From Heterostelium album PN500 (taxonomy: Eukaryota > Evosea > Eumycetozoa > Acytosteliales > Acytosteliaceae): DNA of 64,000 bases. The translations under genes were made by a program, and so were the position numbers. Positions 1 through 11,844 of this stretch are shown piece after piece (position 1 is the first letter of the stretch; every line of letters begins with the position of its first letter). Location: the NCBI RefSeq assembly GCF_000004825.1, contig NW_008805094.1:236478-300477 (forward strand), written 5' to 3'. The notes below the pieces were generated by a model. The model was not told where the DNA came from. It did no database searches and saw nothing but the letters and a program-made list of their open reading frames with translations.

Positions 1-311
1 GATTCATTGCCCACAATTATCCAAAAGAGGCAGATTTGGGAAAATTATTTTGTTAATATTTTCAAAAAAACTTGAAATTGGATAATTTTCCAATCAAATC
101 ATTATCTTATTATCAATCTTGATACTCTTCAATCAACCTCCAAACCTATCTCCATTCAAGACCTAAATGTTTCATTAACTTTGGTCAGAATACATTCTGT
201 GCTCAATAATAATAAAAATCATTTATTTTTTTAACCAATTGATATTTAACATGACTTTGTTATAGATTACCAGATTCACTTGTTCTTTTATTAATTTTTA
301 TGATTAATATT
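1..311. other. Intergenic flank, no gene seen
   Basis: AT-rich sequence downstream (3' side) of the large minus-strand surface-protein gene. I see no open frame, tRNA or repeat of note. It probably holds that gene's 3' untranslated region and polyadenylation signals. Confidence 0.6.
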
Positions 312-3300
312 TTAAGATTGAGGAGATCTTAATTTTTGTAGTTTTTGGGTGACACGTTTGTTTTCAATGTTTTTCATTCTGTTCTTTTTAACTACAACAG
401 TGGTGACTGCAGCGATACCGATTGCTGCAACACCACCTACGACACAACCAACAATGATCTTCCATTTGTTGTCGTTCTTTGATTCCGTGCACTTATTATG
501 CCCGGACTTCATGGGATCAATAAGTAAAGAAAAATCTGGATCGATTACCATGGACTCTTGGAAATTGGAAACAAGTGTCGAAATGATGGTTAGCGACTGA
601 TTGACAGTTGTTGGTACGACATTAGACATTCTCGGTACACCATCAAGTAAAGCTCTCCTACTGATACGACCATAGATAACGTTTCCATTGGCCTGGGGAA
701 TGCTGATACCAGTCAATTCAGTTCCATTGACAAAGATCGACTCTGGCGCGTCATAGCATTCGTCTACCTCGGAATCAATTGAAAGTTGTATTTCAAGCAA
801 ATTCAATACGCTTGTGAAATTCCAGTGATCGATATCGATTTGGTATTTGAGAGATCCCATGGTCAAGTTGAAGTCTTCACCGGCAAAATTCATTGGGAAG
901 TCAGATAGTGATACATTGGCAGGTGGGTTGATTTGAGTGAAAGTGATTCTAATTGAAGAGGAACGTGTTTGATTGGTTGAATACACCCATTGGTTCATGG
1001 AAACGTTGACATGATCGATAGGATGTTCGATGATTGTACTATCATTCTTTGACAATACCCATTTGAGGGTGGATAGCTCTACGCTGAAGACCTCCTCCAT
1101 CAACTCTGAACGTTCAATGATTTTACTCAGTGTGAAAGAGTAGTATCCAATACCATTGTCAACTATTACCTCTGGAGTGGTTGGATCCGGTGTGATAATG
1201 GGTGGATTGGTTTCATATTTGATATCACATTTCGGGCCGCCCCATCCGGCATTGCAGACACATGTGCCAGTCTTATTATTGCAAGTACCTTGCACACAAA
1301 TAGATGAACATTGATCTACCAAATCAACTTTTAGAGTACGAGTTGAACTATAACTATAGATTGGATTAAAGACTGTATTCTTTACGGCCAATCTAATGTA
1401 GTATTGGGTATCTGAAGTGAGTGACACGATTTCACAATTAAGAGTTTGGAGGTTTCTACATGAAGTGGCAACCCAACTGGTATTATCAATAGAGATATAC
1501 AAATCGTAGAATGTCAAAAAGTCTTCACCACCGACACTCTCACTCCATTCCACTGTAATTAAATAAGGATGTGGTTCTACAAAAGTAATAGTTGAACCTT
1601 CAAGTGGTATTACATCTATAATAGTTATAATTATTGAATTTTAATTAATTATTTGTTTATGAATGAATAAAAATTGATAAACTTACATTTAGCAATGATT
1701 GATTGTGATTTGGAATATCCATCATTATATGAAATAACAGTGATATTGTGAGTGTATGCCTCTTTCAAACCAGTGATATTACATGCTAAAACGATAGTAT
1801 TGATACATCCGATGACATCGGTACCATCGAGTTTAGTGGTATAGGTTGTTTGATTAGGGACACCACCTGTTGAGTTGTAGGTGACATAGACTGTTTGTGA
1901 TTGGGGAACAGAATAGACATCCAAGTTTAATAATGAATACAATGTTACACTCTCATCGACTGGATCAGATTGTCCATCTTGATTCCTTGCAATAACGGAA
2001 ATCGATACATTCGAGCCTGGAACTAAACCACTGACGAAACAAAAATGAACTAATTCACACTCTGGTTTCAATTCACCATTTACAGAAACAATGAATGTAC
2101 TTGATGGTGAATTGGTAGTAGAATATGTAAAGTTTATAGATGATATTCCAATAGAATTTATAACGATAGGTGATAGAATTGGCACTTTAATTATCAAAAG
2201 GAATAGGAAGAAAGAATTAATAAAATTTCCAAACCTTTTTTAATTACATATATTATTATTATTATTTTAACTTACTTATAAATTTAACTTCTCTTGTTCT
2301 TTCTTTGGAATCACCATCATTTGATGCAACAACAGAAATATTTGCAATAAATGGTTGTTGTAATCCAGTGATTTCACATCTCGTTTTTGTGGTACCTGTA
2401 CAATCGGTAACCTCAGTGCCATTCATTTTGATTGTGTATAAAGTCTCAGTTGGAACACCACCATCAGAATTGTAATTTGCAACAATTCTATCGCTATAAG
2501 ACATTGTTTCCAATTCAGGTGTTGTTATTGTAGGATAGAGATTTCCACTTGTAGATTTATCAGAGGATGCTCCAGCTGCATTAGTAGCGGAAACCTCAAC
2601 AACAAATGCTGAACCTGGTACCAATTGACTAACAGAACACGAGGTTGTGGTAGAACATTCTGGAATGGCAATTTGATTAACTCTTACATTATAGGAGGTT
2701 GGATAGTTTGTTGCAGAATAATTGAAACTAATTGATTTTGTTCTATAGCTTTGAATAGTAACACTTTCCATTACAGGTGCTTTAATAATAATAAATAATT
2801 AATTAGTTTATGAAATCATTACTCTTAATGATAATTTAATTTAATCTTACCAAAGAAATCAACAATAACAGTAGATTGTTTGGAATAACCGTCATTTGAT
2901 GCTACAACAGTGATGTCATGATGATAGTTTGGATCTAATCCGCCGATTGTACATGTCAAAGTAGCTATATTAACACAACCTGGAACATCATCACCATCCA
3001 ACTTGGTAGTGTAAGTTGTTTCGGTAGGAACACCACCAGTTGTTAAGTAGTTGACAATTATTTTACCTAACATGGCAACTGGTGAAATAGTTGGTTCAGA
3101 AACCGATGGATAAATATTACCACTTGCTACTTGGTTGTCTGATGTACCAACGTTATTTGTGGCACTAACAGCAATAGAGTATGAGGATCCAGGTGTTAAA
3201 TTACGGATTGTGCAGGTGGTGGTTTGAGCGCATTCCGGATGAATAATACTATTGAAGTAGACATTGTACGATGTAGGACTTCTCGATGCCGAATAATCAA

Positions 3301-6138
3301 ACTGCACCAAGTTGGTAGTGAAGGAAACCTGCAAGGGGTTCATCACTGGCGACAAGTAGGTAACTTGCTGAGTGTTTGATTGTGAATCACCGTCATTCGA
3401 AGCAGTACCGGCGACAAGAACATTGTATTCTGCACCCAATCCTGTTATTTTACATTGATTCGATGCAATGTTTACACAGCTAGCTACATTCTTTCCATCA
3501 ACTTGAGTAGTATAGACAGTCTCACCTGGGACACCATTGCTCGATTGGTAGGTGACAGTTATTTCATTGGGTGCTGGCACAGTGGATATAGTTGGTACCG
3601 ATACCTTGTTATATAGATTACCGGATGCTGTTTGAGCTCCTGAGGAACCAGCTGCATTGAGCGCAGTTACTGAAATACTATAAGGTGATCCCGGAGTTAA
3701 ACCGCTAATCGAACAAGAAGTCATTGTCGAGCATTCTGTTCTTTGTGCACCATTAAATAAAACTGTATATGATGTTGGTGAAAATGTAGCTGAATAACTA
3801 AATGTAATTGATTTAGTTCTAAAACTATTAATAGTAATCGGTGATAAAGTTGGTGCTTTTTTTCGTAAAACAAAAAAAAAAGAAAAAATTAAATAATTTG
3901 GATAGTAAATCTAAAAAGGAAAAGAATGTTGAGTCTCTGAAAAAATTAAAAGTCAACAAAAGCTCTCACTCCCCCTTTCTTGAAAATCAAAAATATTTAC
4001 GATAAAACTCTAATAACTCTGAATCTGAAGCTGTGTATCCATCGTTGATAGCTGATACTCCAATTGTGTAGGTGAAAGTTGCTGCCAGTCCTGTGATGGT
4101 ACATTGTGTGGTAGCAATATTTTTACATGGTGCGTACTCGGTTCCGTTTAGAGTGGTGGTGAATCTGGTTTGCGTTGGGATACCACCAGTTGAAGAATAG
4201 GCAACTACGATTTGGTTGGGTGTTGGAGTAACCGTGGTAATTTGAATAGCTACGAGTGCGTAAATGGAACCTGAAGCTGTTACAGCTGGCGAGGTACCGG
4301 CAATGTTAGTTGCAGTAATAGAAATACTATAAGCAGAACCCGGTGTTAAATTGGCGAGTGTACATGAAGTCATAGAAGCACATTCAGGACGAACAACATT
4401 ATTGAATTTGACCTCGAATGATGTCGGGCTCATTGAAGCAGTATAAGTAAAAGTAATTGTTTTAGTTGTAACAGTAGTTACTTGGATTGGATTCATTGTT
4501 GGTACTATACATATAAAAGAGAAAAGAATTAGTTATAAATTTAAAATGAACTAAAAGATAACTATAAATAATTACTTACTTATATAATCAACATCTTGAT
4601 TAGATGTTATAGTAAAACCATCATTAGTTGCAGCCACAGTTATTTTTTGAGAGTAAAATGCTGGTAATCCGGTCACAGTACACGATAGTTGTGAAATTCC
4701 ATTACAACCAGTAACAATGGCACCATTCATAGAGGTGGTGTATAATGTTAGACCTGGTATACCACCTGTGGTCGTATAACTAACCACCATTTTATTTTGA
4801 GATGGAACTATATTGAGAACTGGAGCAGATACTTGAGAAAGTATTTTTCCAGTTGCTATTTTCTCTGGCGAGGTTCCAGCTGCGTTTTTAGCAATAATAC
4901 CAATGGTATAATCCGATCCTGGTGTTAAATTGGTAATGGCGCAAGAACTCTTTGTAGAACACTCTGGACGAGCAACTCCATTAAATGTAACAGCAAATGA
5001 AGTTGGATTATTAGTGGCCGAATAAGAAAAGGTAATTGTTTTAGTTGTAAGAACATCAATATTGATAGTATTTACATCGGGTGCTACAATTTTAAATAAA
5101 ATAAATAAAAAAATTAATTAATAAAAAATAAAATTTCTTATAAAATATTATTTTTAAATACCTGGAGCTAAAGTGTAAGAAATGGTAGTATAACTTTGTA
5201 CGTATCCACCAATCAATGTATAAGTTCTTGCTGTAAATCTGATTTGAGTTGAAGGTAAAGGTGGAACGGTGATGGAGACAGGTCCTGAAGGTTGATTTGT
5301 ATAGCTTGTCTGCACCCATGTATTAGTGTTTGGATTGAGGTATTCAATTAAATAATAATAAGTATATTTAGAACTGGTCATTGCAAATGAACTAAAACTA
5401 AGAGTGTATCCATTAATTGTTGGTGGTGAAACAGTAAAAGTATTGGTAGTGGCGGCCATGAATCCAGTGAGTCTGATATTCAAGCTGTTGCAGGAATTAA
5501 AGGTGTAAGGATTCGAAATGGCACAACTAGCAACGTACATCGATGCAATAGCAGTACTTCCAGCTACTCCACCAGTAACAAGTGCTGTGGTTCCTGGGAA
5601 ATCACTCATACTAACACATGCATTTTGTTTAATTGTATGTCTTGAAGCTTCATATACTGAGGTACATGGAGATCCTCCACTATAATAATAAATAATTTAA
5701 TAAATATTAATTTAATTTATAAATAAATATATAAACAAATATTTTAAATTTTTAAATTAATACATACTATGGTACACGTTCAAATCCGGCCCAACCATCT
5801 AATAGAACCGGTGGATGTGGATAATTTCCGTAAATAATTTTATCATAACACACACCAAAAGAATAAGCTTCTGTGGTTGTTGCTGTTCCTGAACAATCTG
5901 CGGCTGAACTGTATTGGTATTTGGTTACTTGAGTTCCAGTAACAACGAATTTATGATTAGCACCTGGTAGTGAATAACAAGTATTGATTAAATAAGCTGA
6001 AACTCTATTAATAACACCGTTTGCATTACAACCAGCTACAGAATATTCAGCTTCGGTAATCCATTGTGATTCAACTCCAATCAAACTTGCTAAAACAATG
6101 AATAAGAATATTGATTGTTTTTTAAAAATATTTATCAT
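312..6138 (-). CDS. Large modular surface protein: Fn3-like repeats, EGF, ComC-type C-terminal domain, TM
   Basis: Eight exons (6138-5768, 5679-5162, 5083-4580, 4504-4001, 3855-2851, 2779-2276, 2184-1687, 1615-312) join in frame to 1735 residues. The start gives a clear signal peptide (MINIFKKQSIFLFIVLASL...). A cysteine-containing N-terminal region follows, then many roughly 85-residue beta-sandwich modules of Fn3/IPT style with repeated motifs such as 'SPTSYNV', 'PECxxxxSC' and 'LTPGSxYSI'. Near the C-terminus there is an EGF-like module (CSSICVQGTCNNKTGTC, then CNAGWGGPKC), an extracellular domain of the kind seen in dictyostelid ComC family proteins, and one membrane helix (IIVGCVVGGVAAIGIAAV) before a short basic tail. 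By family this is a type I cell-surface protein, possibly for adhesion or signalling; no ligand can be read from sequence. The middle exons all have phase-1 borders and lengths near 504 bp, pointing to exon duplication. Confidence 0.85.
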
Positions 6139-7171
6139 GAATAAAAAAATAATTATTTATAAAAATGTAAAAATTATTTTTCTAATTAAAAACAAATACT
6201 AATTAATTAATTTTGGAAAAAATAAATAAAATATAAATTATCTAAAGTAAATATATAAATAAATACAAAATTATAAAATAAATAAAAAAAAAAGATTGTT
6301 GAAAAACAGAAACAAAAAGAGATTCTCTTTGAAATTCAAAGTCATTCATTTGGATATTTGTTAATACGAAAATTAAAAAAAATCAAACAAAAATCTTTTG
6401 ATAATAATTAATAACTGGTATTGGCTTGGACCAACGAAGTAAGGTTAGATAGAATTAAGAGTAGTGGACTATGGATGTCATCGATCTTTCGTAATTTATT
6501 ATACACTATTTTTGAGTCTACAAAAAAACAAAAAGCTGTTTTACAAAAAAAAAAACCACCAAAAAAAAAAAAAAAGTAGTTTTATTTTTCCCTTTGGTCT
6601 TATTTTAAAAAAAATCTATCGATTTCGAGCTTGAATTTTTCTATCAAGATTGATGTGATGATGTGGATTGACCAGAAAAATTTCGTGTAAGTTTGCTTTT
6701 TTTTCATTGCGAGAGGTGGTTTCCACATAATATCGAAATTTTTTTTTTTTTTAATTTTTTGCATAATTCGCTTTAATTTTGTTCAAATTTACAAAAAGAA
6801 GGTTGGTATTAATTTAAACAAAGAATTTAAATTTTGACCCTTATTTGTTTTAAATAGTAACAAATGATATTATATGATTATGTGTTTTTTAATTATCAAT
6901 AATAATATATATACAAAAAATAAATAAAAACAATAATAATTCTAAATTAACATAATAAAACATTTAATTATTACCAACAAAAAACTTATTACACAGGGTT
7001 ATATTATATTTTTAAAAATAATAAATAAAAATTAAATAACTGACTAGTTGAATTGTATTGTTGATCTAAATTCTAAGAGTTGTACTCTTTTCTTGTCAAT
7101 AATATTATTTTTATGATATTCTTATTATGAGATTTCGATATCTTTACTTTATTAATAATATTTGTTTGGTT
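6139..7171. other. Intergenic region, convergent/tandem spacer
   Basis: Separates the start of the large surface-protein gene from the 3' end of GET4. It is AT-rich with several A and T runs around 6540-6760. It should contain the promoter of the surface-protein gene on its left side. I see no gene or RNA structure in it. Confidence 0.55.
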
Positions 7172-8059
7172 TTAATCCATATCATCGGTATCATTTACAA
7201 CGGAATCAACCATATTTACATCGGATGAACCTGAATTATTTCCACCGCCACCCATCATTGGTGATAATCCACTGAACAATCCGGATAACAAAGATCCTAA
7301 TCCACCAGATTGTGGAAGTGGTACATTATAGTACAAATTTGCTATTTGTTCCAAATACTATAAAAACAAAAAAACAAAACAATTCAGTTGTTAATATTAT
7401 AATGATGATTTGATATTGATATTTCTAATTCAACCAACAGTAAAGTTAAACATACCTTTGAAAACATTGGATCTCTAGCTATGGATGGTTCATACTTTTG
7501 CTTCAAAAGATTAAAGAGTGGTAGTGCGTCTCTCTGTAGTGTCAACAATAGGAATCTAATATAGTTGAGCAATGGTGTAAAATCGGCTGTTTGAATCGAT
7601 AGTTTCTGTACGAATGATTGAAATAGTTGTTCTGCATCCGCTGACTTTTTAATACATAAATATCTAAATGATGATAATAAAGATGATGAACAATTGGTTA
7701 GTATTCGCTCAATCATTCATTCATTCATTCTCATACAAAAAGTAAAGTAAAGATAAATACTCACCCAAATACAGCTCTTGCAATGTATAAATCTACTTCG
7801 GATTGTGATGCATCTCTTGTCCATGCAACCAACATGTCAGCGAACGAAATCGGGTCGTTTCCAAAGATAAAGTGTTTCTGTGCATCTATATAGTCACCGT
7901 TCTTTGCCATGGCGATGGCAAGCAGTGCATGGAACTCGTCACTTCCTTTATCACCTGCACCTGCACTCTCACTCCACTTGATAGCATCTCTCATGAATGT
8001 AATCATCGCTGCATTCTCTGGACAGTTAAATCCTTTAAATAATGTTGATACAGTATCTA

Positions 8060-8125
<66 letters not shown>

Positions 8126-8473
8126 TCATAAATATATAAGATAGATAAGTTAATAAAAGAATGTAAACTAGATAGGTAATCTTGTATTTTATATATATAT
8201 ATATAAAATATAATAGTTACTCTTTGATTCATCATCATATTTAGTACCGAAAGACTTGTATGTTTCAATTAAAAGTTGACCCAATTCAGCAGCACAGTTC
8301 CATTGTTGGTATTTCAAAAAGTTGGTTGCACCTGACAATAGGAGACTGATTGTTTCCTTGTATTTCTTTGCAGATGCATTTCTAAAGTATAATGCCTTGT
8401 ATGACTGTAAGAGATCATAGTAGTTTCCTGCTGAAAACTTACTTTCAAGACTTGCAATCTGTCTATCACTCAT
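7172..8473 (-). CDS. get4: GET4 / TRC35 homologue, tail-anchored protein targeting
   Basis: Four exons (8473-8221, 8056-7765, 7663-7456, 7357-7172) give 312 residues, the usual length for this family. GET4 is the alpha-helical (TPR-like) scaffold of the cytosolic complex that hands tail-anchored membrane proteins to the GET3 ATPase. Matches to the animal TRC35 pattern run along the whole chain: 'GNYYDLLQSYKALYFR' near residue 20, 'EFHALLAIAMAKNGDY' and 'KHFIFGNDP' in the middle, 'ARAVFGYLCIKKSADA' across the exon 2-3 junction, then 'YEPSIARDPMF'. The tail is glycine-rich then acidic and lies near the family's 'GGLLGNLLTSLMG'-like end. The first intron holds a long AAT/TTA microsatellite which, read in frame, looks like a poly-leucine peptide but is not coding. 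Confidence 0.9.
8063..8125. repeat. (AAT)n microsatellite inside a GET4 intron
   Basis: About twenty consecutive AAT triplets lie inside the first GET4 intron (8057-8220). Reading it on the minus strand gives a run of leucines, on the plus strand a run of asparagines. Such triplet repeats are common in dictyostelid genomes and are expected to vary in length between strains. Confidence 0.9.
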
Positions 8474-8879
8474 TCTAATATATATATTAATATTTAATTA
8501 TTAATTATTACAAAAAATAAAAATAAAGTAATTTTTCTTTTTTTTTAAAAACTTTTCAAAATTTTTATTAATAAAAAGACACCTTAATGTTCAATATGTT
8601 TAATATTTTCTATTCACAATATTGTTTTTAGCATATCTCAAAGCATATTCTCAATTAACATTGTTTGGTTTTAAAATACCAAAAAATTTACTAAAACAAA
8701 TTTACTAATGTATATGTTATAAAATCTTATATAAGAAATAATATTATTAAACAAAAATTTTAAACATTTTTTTTATTGTCAAACTAGTTTTGACAAAAGA
8801 GAGAATTTATTATTATTTTTTTAGATTTGATCCTGTAGTTTTGGTAGGATTGGTTATTATATTTGTTTGTTTTTAATTA
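8474..8879. other. Intergenic spacer
   Basis: AT-rich spacer between the GET4 start and the stop of the next minus-strand gene. It should carry the GET4 promoter. I see no other feature. Confidence 0.55.
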
Positions 8880-9978
8880 TTAGATACCGGCACTGATCCA
8901 CTCATAATGGAATTGAGTGGTGATTGTAACTGATGGGCTGGTGTACTTTTGACTTCTTGCAAGGTCAATAACGGTTGTTTCATACAAAGATGGACCAACT
9001 GGAGCGAATAATACGATGGAGCTACCTTTGACGCCGAAAACACTAGTTAAAAACGGATTGTTCGAACCAGTTTGAACAGTATAGATTTTGGATACACTTT
9101 GAGAAGAAACATCAACAGAGTATATTTCAAAGCTACAAGGGATACACATATCGATAAAGTAGATTTGATCATCTGTATAAACAATTTGTGGAACTTCCAT
9201 TAAGAAACCAGCGAAATAACTTGGTCCTTTAACGACGGTATTACTCCACAAGTTATATACGATGAAATATGTACCACTCTTGTTTACATTAGAACTATAA
9301 ATGATATAGTAATTACCAGTTGTAGGATCATATGAACCGACTGGATATATACTGTTAACATTCATTGGACCTGTTGGGAGTTCGACACTGGATCTATAAT
9401 TCAATGAAGAGTGTAAATAAAAGAGGAATTGTACTATCATCTATATAAAAAATTATATTATACTTACATTTCTTTCTTATTGAAATCCCAGATGTTAATG
9501 GTTAGATTAGAGCTTGGTGGACCAGGAAGAAAGGATGCGAGTGCAACAAAGTTTTTCACTGGATCATAAGCATATTGTTGAGGGGCAGACACTCCATTAT
9601 AAAATCCATTGACATTATTCAATTGAAAGAAAGTATTATCCTATTTATTATTTGTTAATATATTATCTCTTTCTTTTTCAAATTGATACTTACACTAATA
9701 GAATACTCCAGAATCACATCATTCTTGGCAACTTTATCAGTGGCCAACAATAAAAAAGAGTCAGAGCCATCACCAGAAAGAATGGTTTGGATTGAATATT
9801 TGTTGGATACTCCCATATTAACATTCTTAATAAGTTCACCAGTGGTGGTGTTTACCGAGTAAAATTGTTGGATTTTATCAATCATTATAAATTGATTGAT
9901 TTCCAAATACTCCATGGAAATAGACACACTGATTGCCATTGACAATAATAAAATTAAACGAATAGAATTTGAATACAT
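8880..9978 (-). CDS. Secreted protein of unknown function, propeller-like
   Basis: Three exons (9978-9694, 9640-9468, 9393-8880) give 323 residues in frame. The start is a strong signal peptide (MYSNSIRLILLLSMAISVSIS), so the product should enter the secretory pathway. The body has repeated short beta-strand stretches with aromatic and 'DPxTGNYYIIYS'-type motifs (for example 'GSYDPTTGNYYIIYS', 'QYAYDPVKNFVALASF'), which is the texture of a beta-propeller, but I do not recognise a named family. No C-terminal membrane segment is visible. The second intron ends at an acceptor at 9394-9395. A tempting upstream ATG at 9440 lies inside that intron and is out of the spliced frame, so a model starting there would be wrong. 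Decayed copies of this gene's first exon and promoter lie just upstream. Confidence 0.75.
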
Positions 9979-10800
9979 AATTAAGTAAATATTTTAATTA
10001 ATAATAATAATAATATTTAAAGTTTGAAGTGATTTATGTTATAAAATTCAAACTAATTGCCAAATTTATAGTTAAAACAAACTAGATATTTTTTAGATTC
10101 TTTATTTTATTTTTAGTTTTCAAGGTGATTGATATTTTTTAGTTTTAGTTTTTTGTTAAAGATTTTTTTAATTTTAAAATAAAATAAATATCAATCAAAA
10201 GATTATTTCCTATTTCCTATTTCTTCATATATCCGCTTGGTATTGTCTTATACAATTTCATGCTACCAAGATATTAAACCATTTTGAACATATCTTCAGA
10301 CCCACCAAGGTTATATATTCACCAAAATAAGGATGAGATAGTCTCACTAAGTCAAGAATAGATTTGATTATATAATGATAAATATAAAAATTAAAATCAC
10401 CTTATTGTTTGATTTCAAATATTAAAATCAATTCATTTTTGTTTCTTCATTTTTTAGTGAAAGTAGTTTATAATGATATTAAAATACAAAATTTTGACTT
10501 ATAACAATTACAATTAAAAAAAATTTATTGGATGATAATCACACCGGTTTTGGAATATATTTTTAAATTTGGAATTTATTCATATTTTTTTTGAAATAAT
10601 AAGATTTATAAATCATCAATACTGTTTGAGAAAGGACTCATTCTTTGTTTTAAAAATTAAATATTTTAATATTTTTTAAATTAAATAGATCACCAAGTTT
10701 TCCAGGATAAGTTGTTTTTTTTTTTTCTAATTTAATATATACCAGGACTGATCCATATTATCCTGTTTAAATTAATTAGTTAATAAATGATTGAAAATAT

Positions 10801-11128
10801 ACTTACATAGATAGAATATTCGAGAATCCAATAATTATCGGCCACCTTGTCAGTGGACAACACTATAAATGAGTTAGAACCTATTAGAATTACTGATTAT
10901 TGTTTATATATGATAGTATAAAGATAGATAAACGATGTAGATGGTTTGTGGATGAAACTAAAAGTGTTCTTTATTTTATATATTCTAATGATGTTTTGAC
11001 CCAAATTTTAATTTTTTCCATCTGTCGTTGAATTGAATTAAACAAATCATTATAAATTGATTGATTTCCAAATATTCAATGGATTAACAAATTAAAAATC
11101 ATTGAAATAATAAAATTAAAGAATACAT
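10801..11128 (-). pseudogene. Decayed copy of the first exon of the 9.9-kb secreted-protein gene
   Basis: The segment 10801-10880 resembles 9688-9768 (end of exon 1 with its donor site) base by base with scattered differences. The segment 11045-11138 resembles 9880-9988 (start codon and signal-peptide region, including 'ATTGATTGATTTCCAAATA' and the flanking 'GAATACATAATTAAGTAA'). The roughly 160 bp between them have diverged beyond easy alignment. The second half contains deletions that break the frame, and no exon 2 or 3 is present. This is a truncated duplicate. Confidence 0.75.
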
Positions 11129-11129
11129 A

Positions 11130-11470
11130 ATTAAGTAATAATATAAATTTAAAGTTTCAAACTAAAATATTTAAAGATTGAGGTGATTTTTGATGAAAAT
11201 TAATAATCTTATATATAGATTTTTAGATATTCTAAAATATTTATTTTCCAGGGATTTTTTATAGAGATTAATTTTTACATACTGATTGTCATTGATAAAA
11301 TAAATAATTTTGAATTTTATTTAAAAGAATATATTAAAAGTTTTAAGTGATTTAAGTAAAAATAATAAAAACTAGATATTTTTAAGATATTACATAAAAT
11401 ATTTTATTTCCCAAAAGATTTTTTTGAATTTTTAAGGTGTTTGAACAAAGATATTATTTTGTTTTTGCTT
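11130..11470. repeat. Repeated promoter-like segments of the secreted-protein gene
   Basis: The 5' flank of the intact gene (about 9979-10150) carries 'AAGTTTGAAGTGATTTATG' followed by 'ACTAGATATTTTTTAGAT'. Similar blocks recur behind the pseudogene: 'GATTGAGGTGATTTTTGATG' with 'TTTTTAGATATTCTAAAATA' near 11175-11250, and 'AGTTTTAAGTGATTTAAGTA' with 'ACTAGATATTTTTAAGATA' near 11338-11390. A stretch near 11280-11300 also echoes the signal-peptide codons. I read this as remains of a second and third tandem copy. Confidence 0.5.
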
Positions 11471-11844
11471 TTTAGGAAAATAAAAAGATCATTAACTATC
11501 TATCTGAAGGATATTTACAGCAAAGTGTTGATTCACCAATAAATAGTGATTTTGTTAAAATTAGGTTGATTTTAAATTTGTTCACCTTTTTTCACCAATT
11601 AAACTATATATTCATGGAGTCTAAATAGGCGGATAGAAAATCTCTAAAAGTCAAGATTCGATTTAAATTTCAAAATTGAATAAATTCAGCTCAAAGTATT
11701 TAATTTCTTACTAATTATTCATTATTGTTACATTGGGTGTTTGTACCTAAGGTTGTAGTTTTTGTCTTTTCTAAAATGAGTTATAAAAAAGTAAGAATAG
11801 ATGTTAATTTAAAAATACAAAATTAAACTTTTTTTATTGTTTTC

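Larger units (their letters stand above)
9979..11844. other. Gene-poor stretch with decayed duplicates
   Basis: Lies between the secreted-protein gene and the IPT/TIG gene. It contains the promoter of the former, a decayed copy of its first exon (10801-11128) and further repeats of the promoter-like sequence (about 11130-11470). Outside these I see only AT-rich sequence. Confidence 0.6.

Noticed and set aside
7761-8129. Open frame starting with about 20 leucines next to GET4 exon 2
   Set aside because: The leucines come from a TTA/AAT microsatellite inside an intron; the real exon begins at 8056 behind a TAG acceptor and continues the GET4 frame.
9394-9440. ATG at 9440 as start of a separate gene
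   Set aside because: It lies within the second intron of the secreted-protein gene; splicing to 9393 joins exons 2 and 3 in frame and gives a signal-peptide protein.
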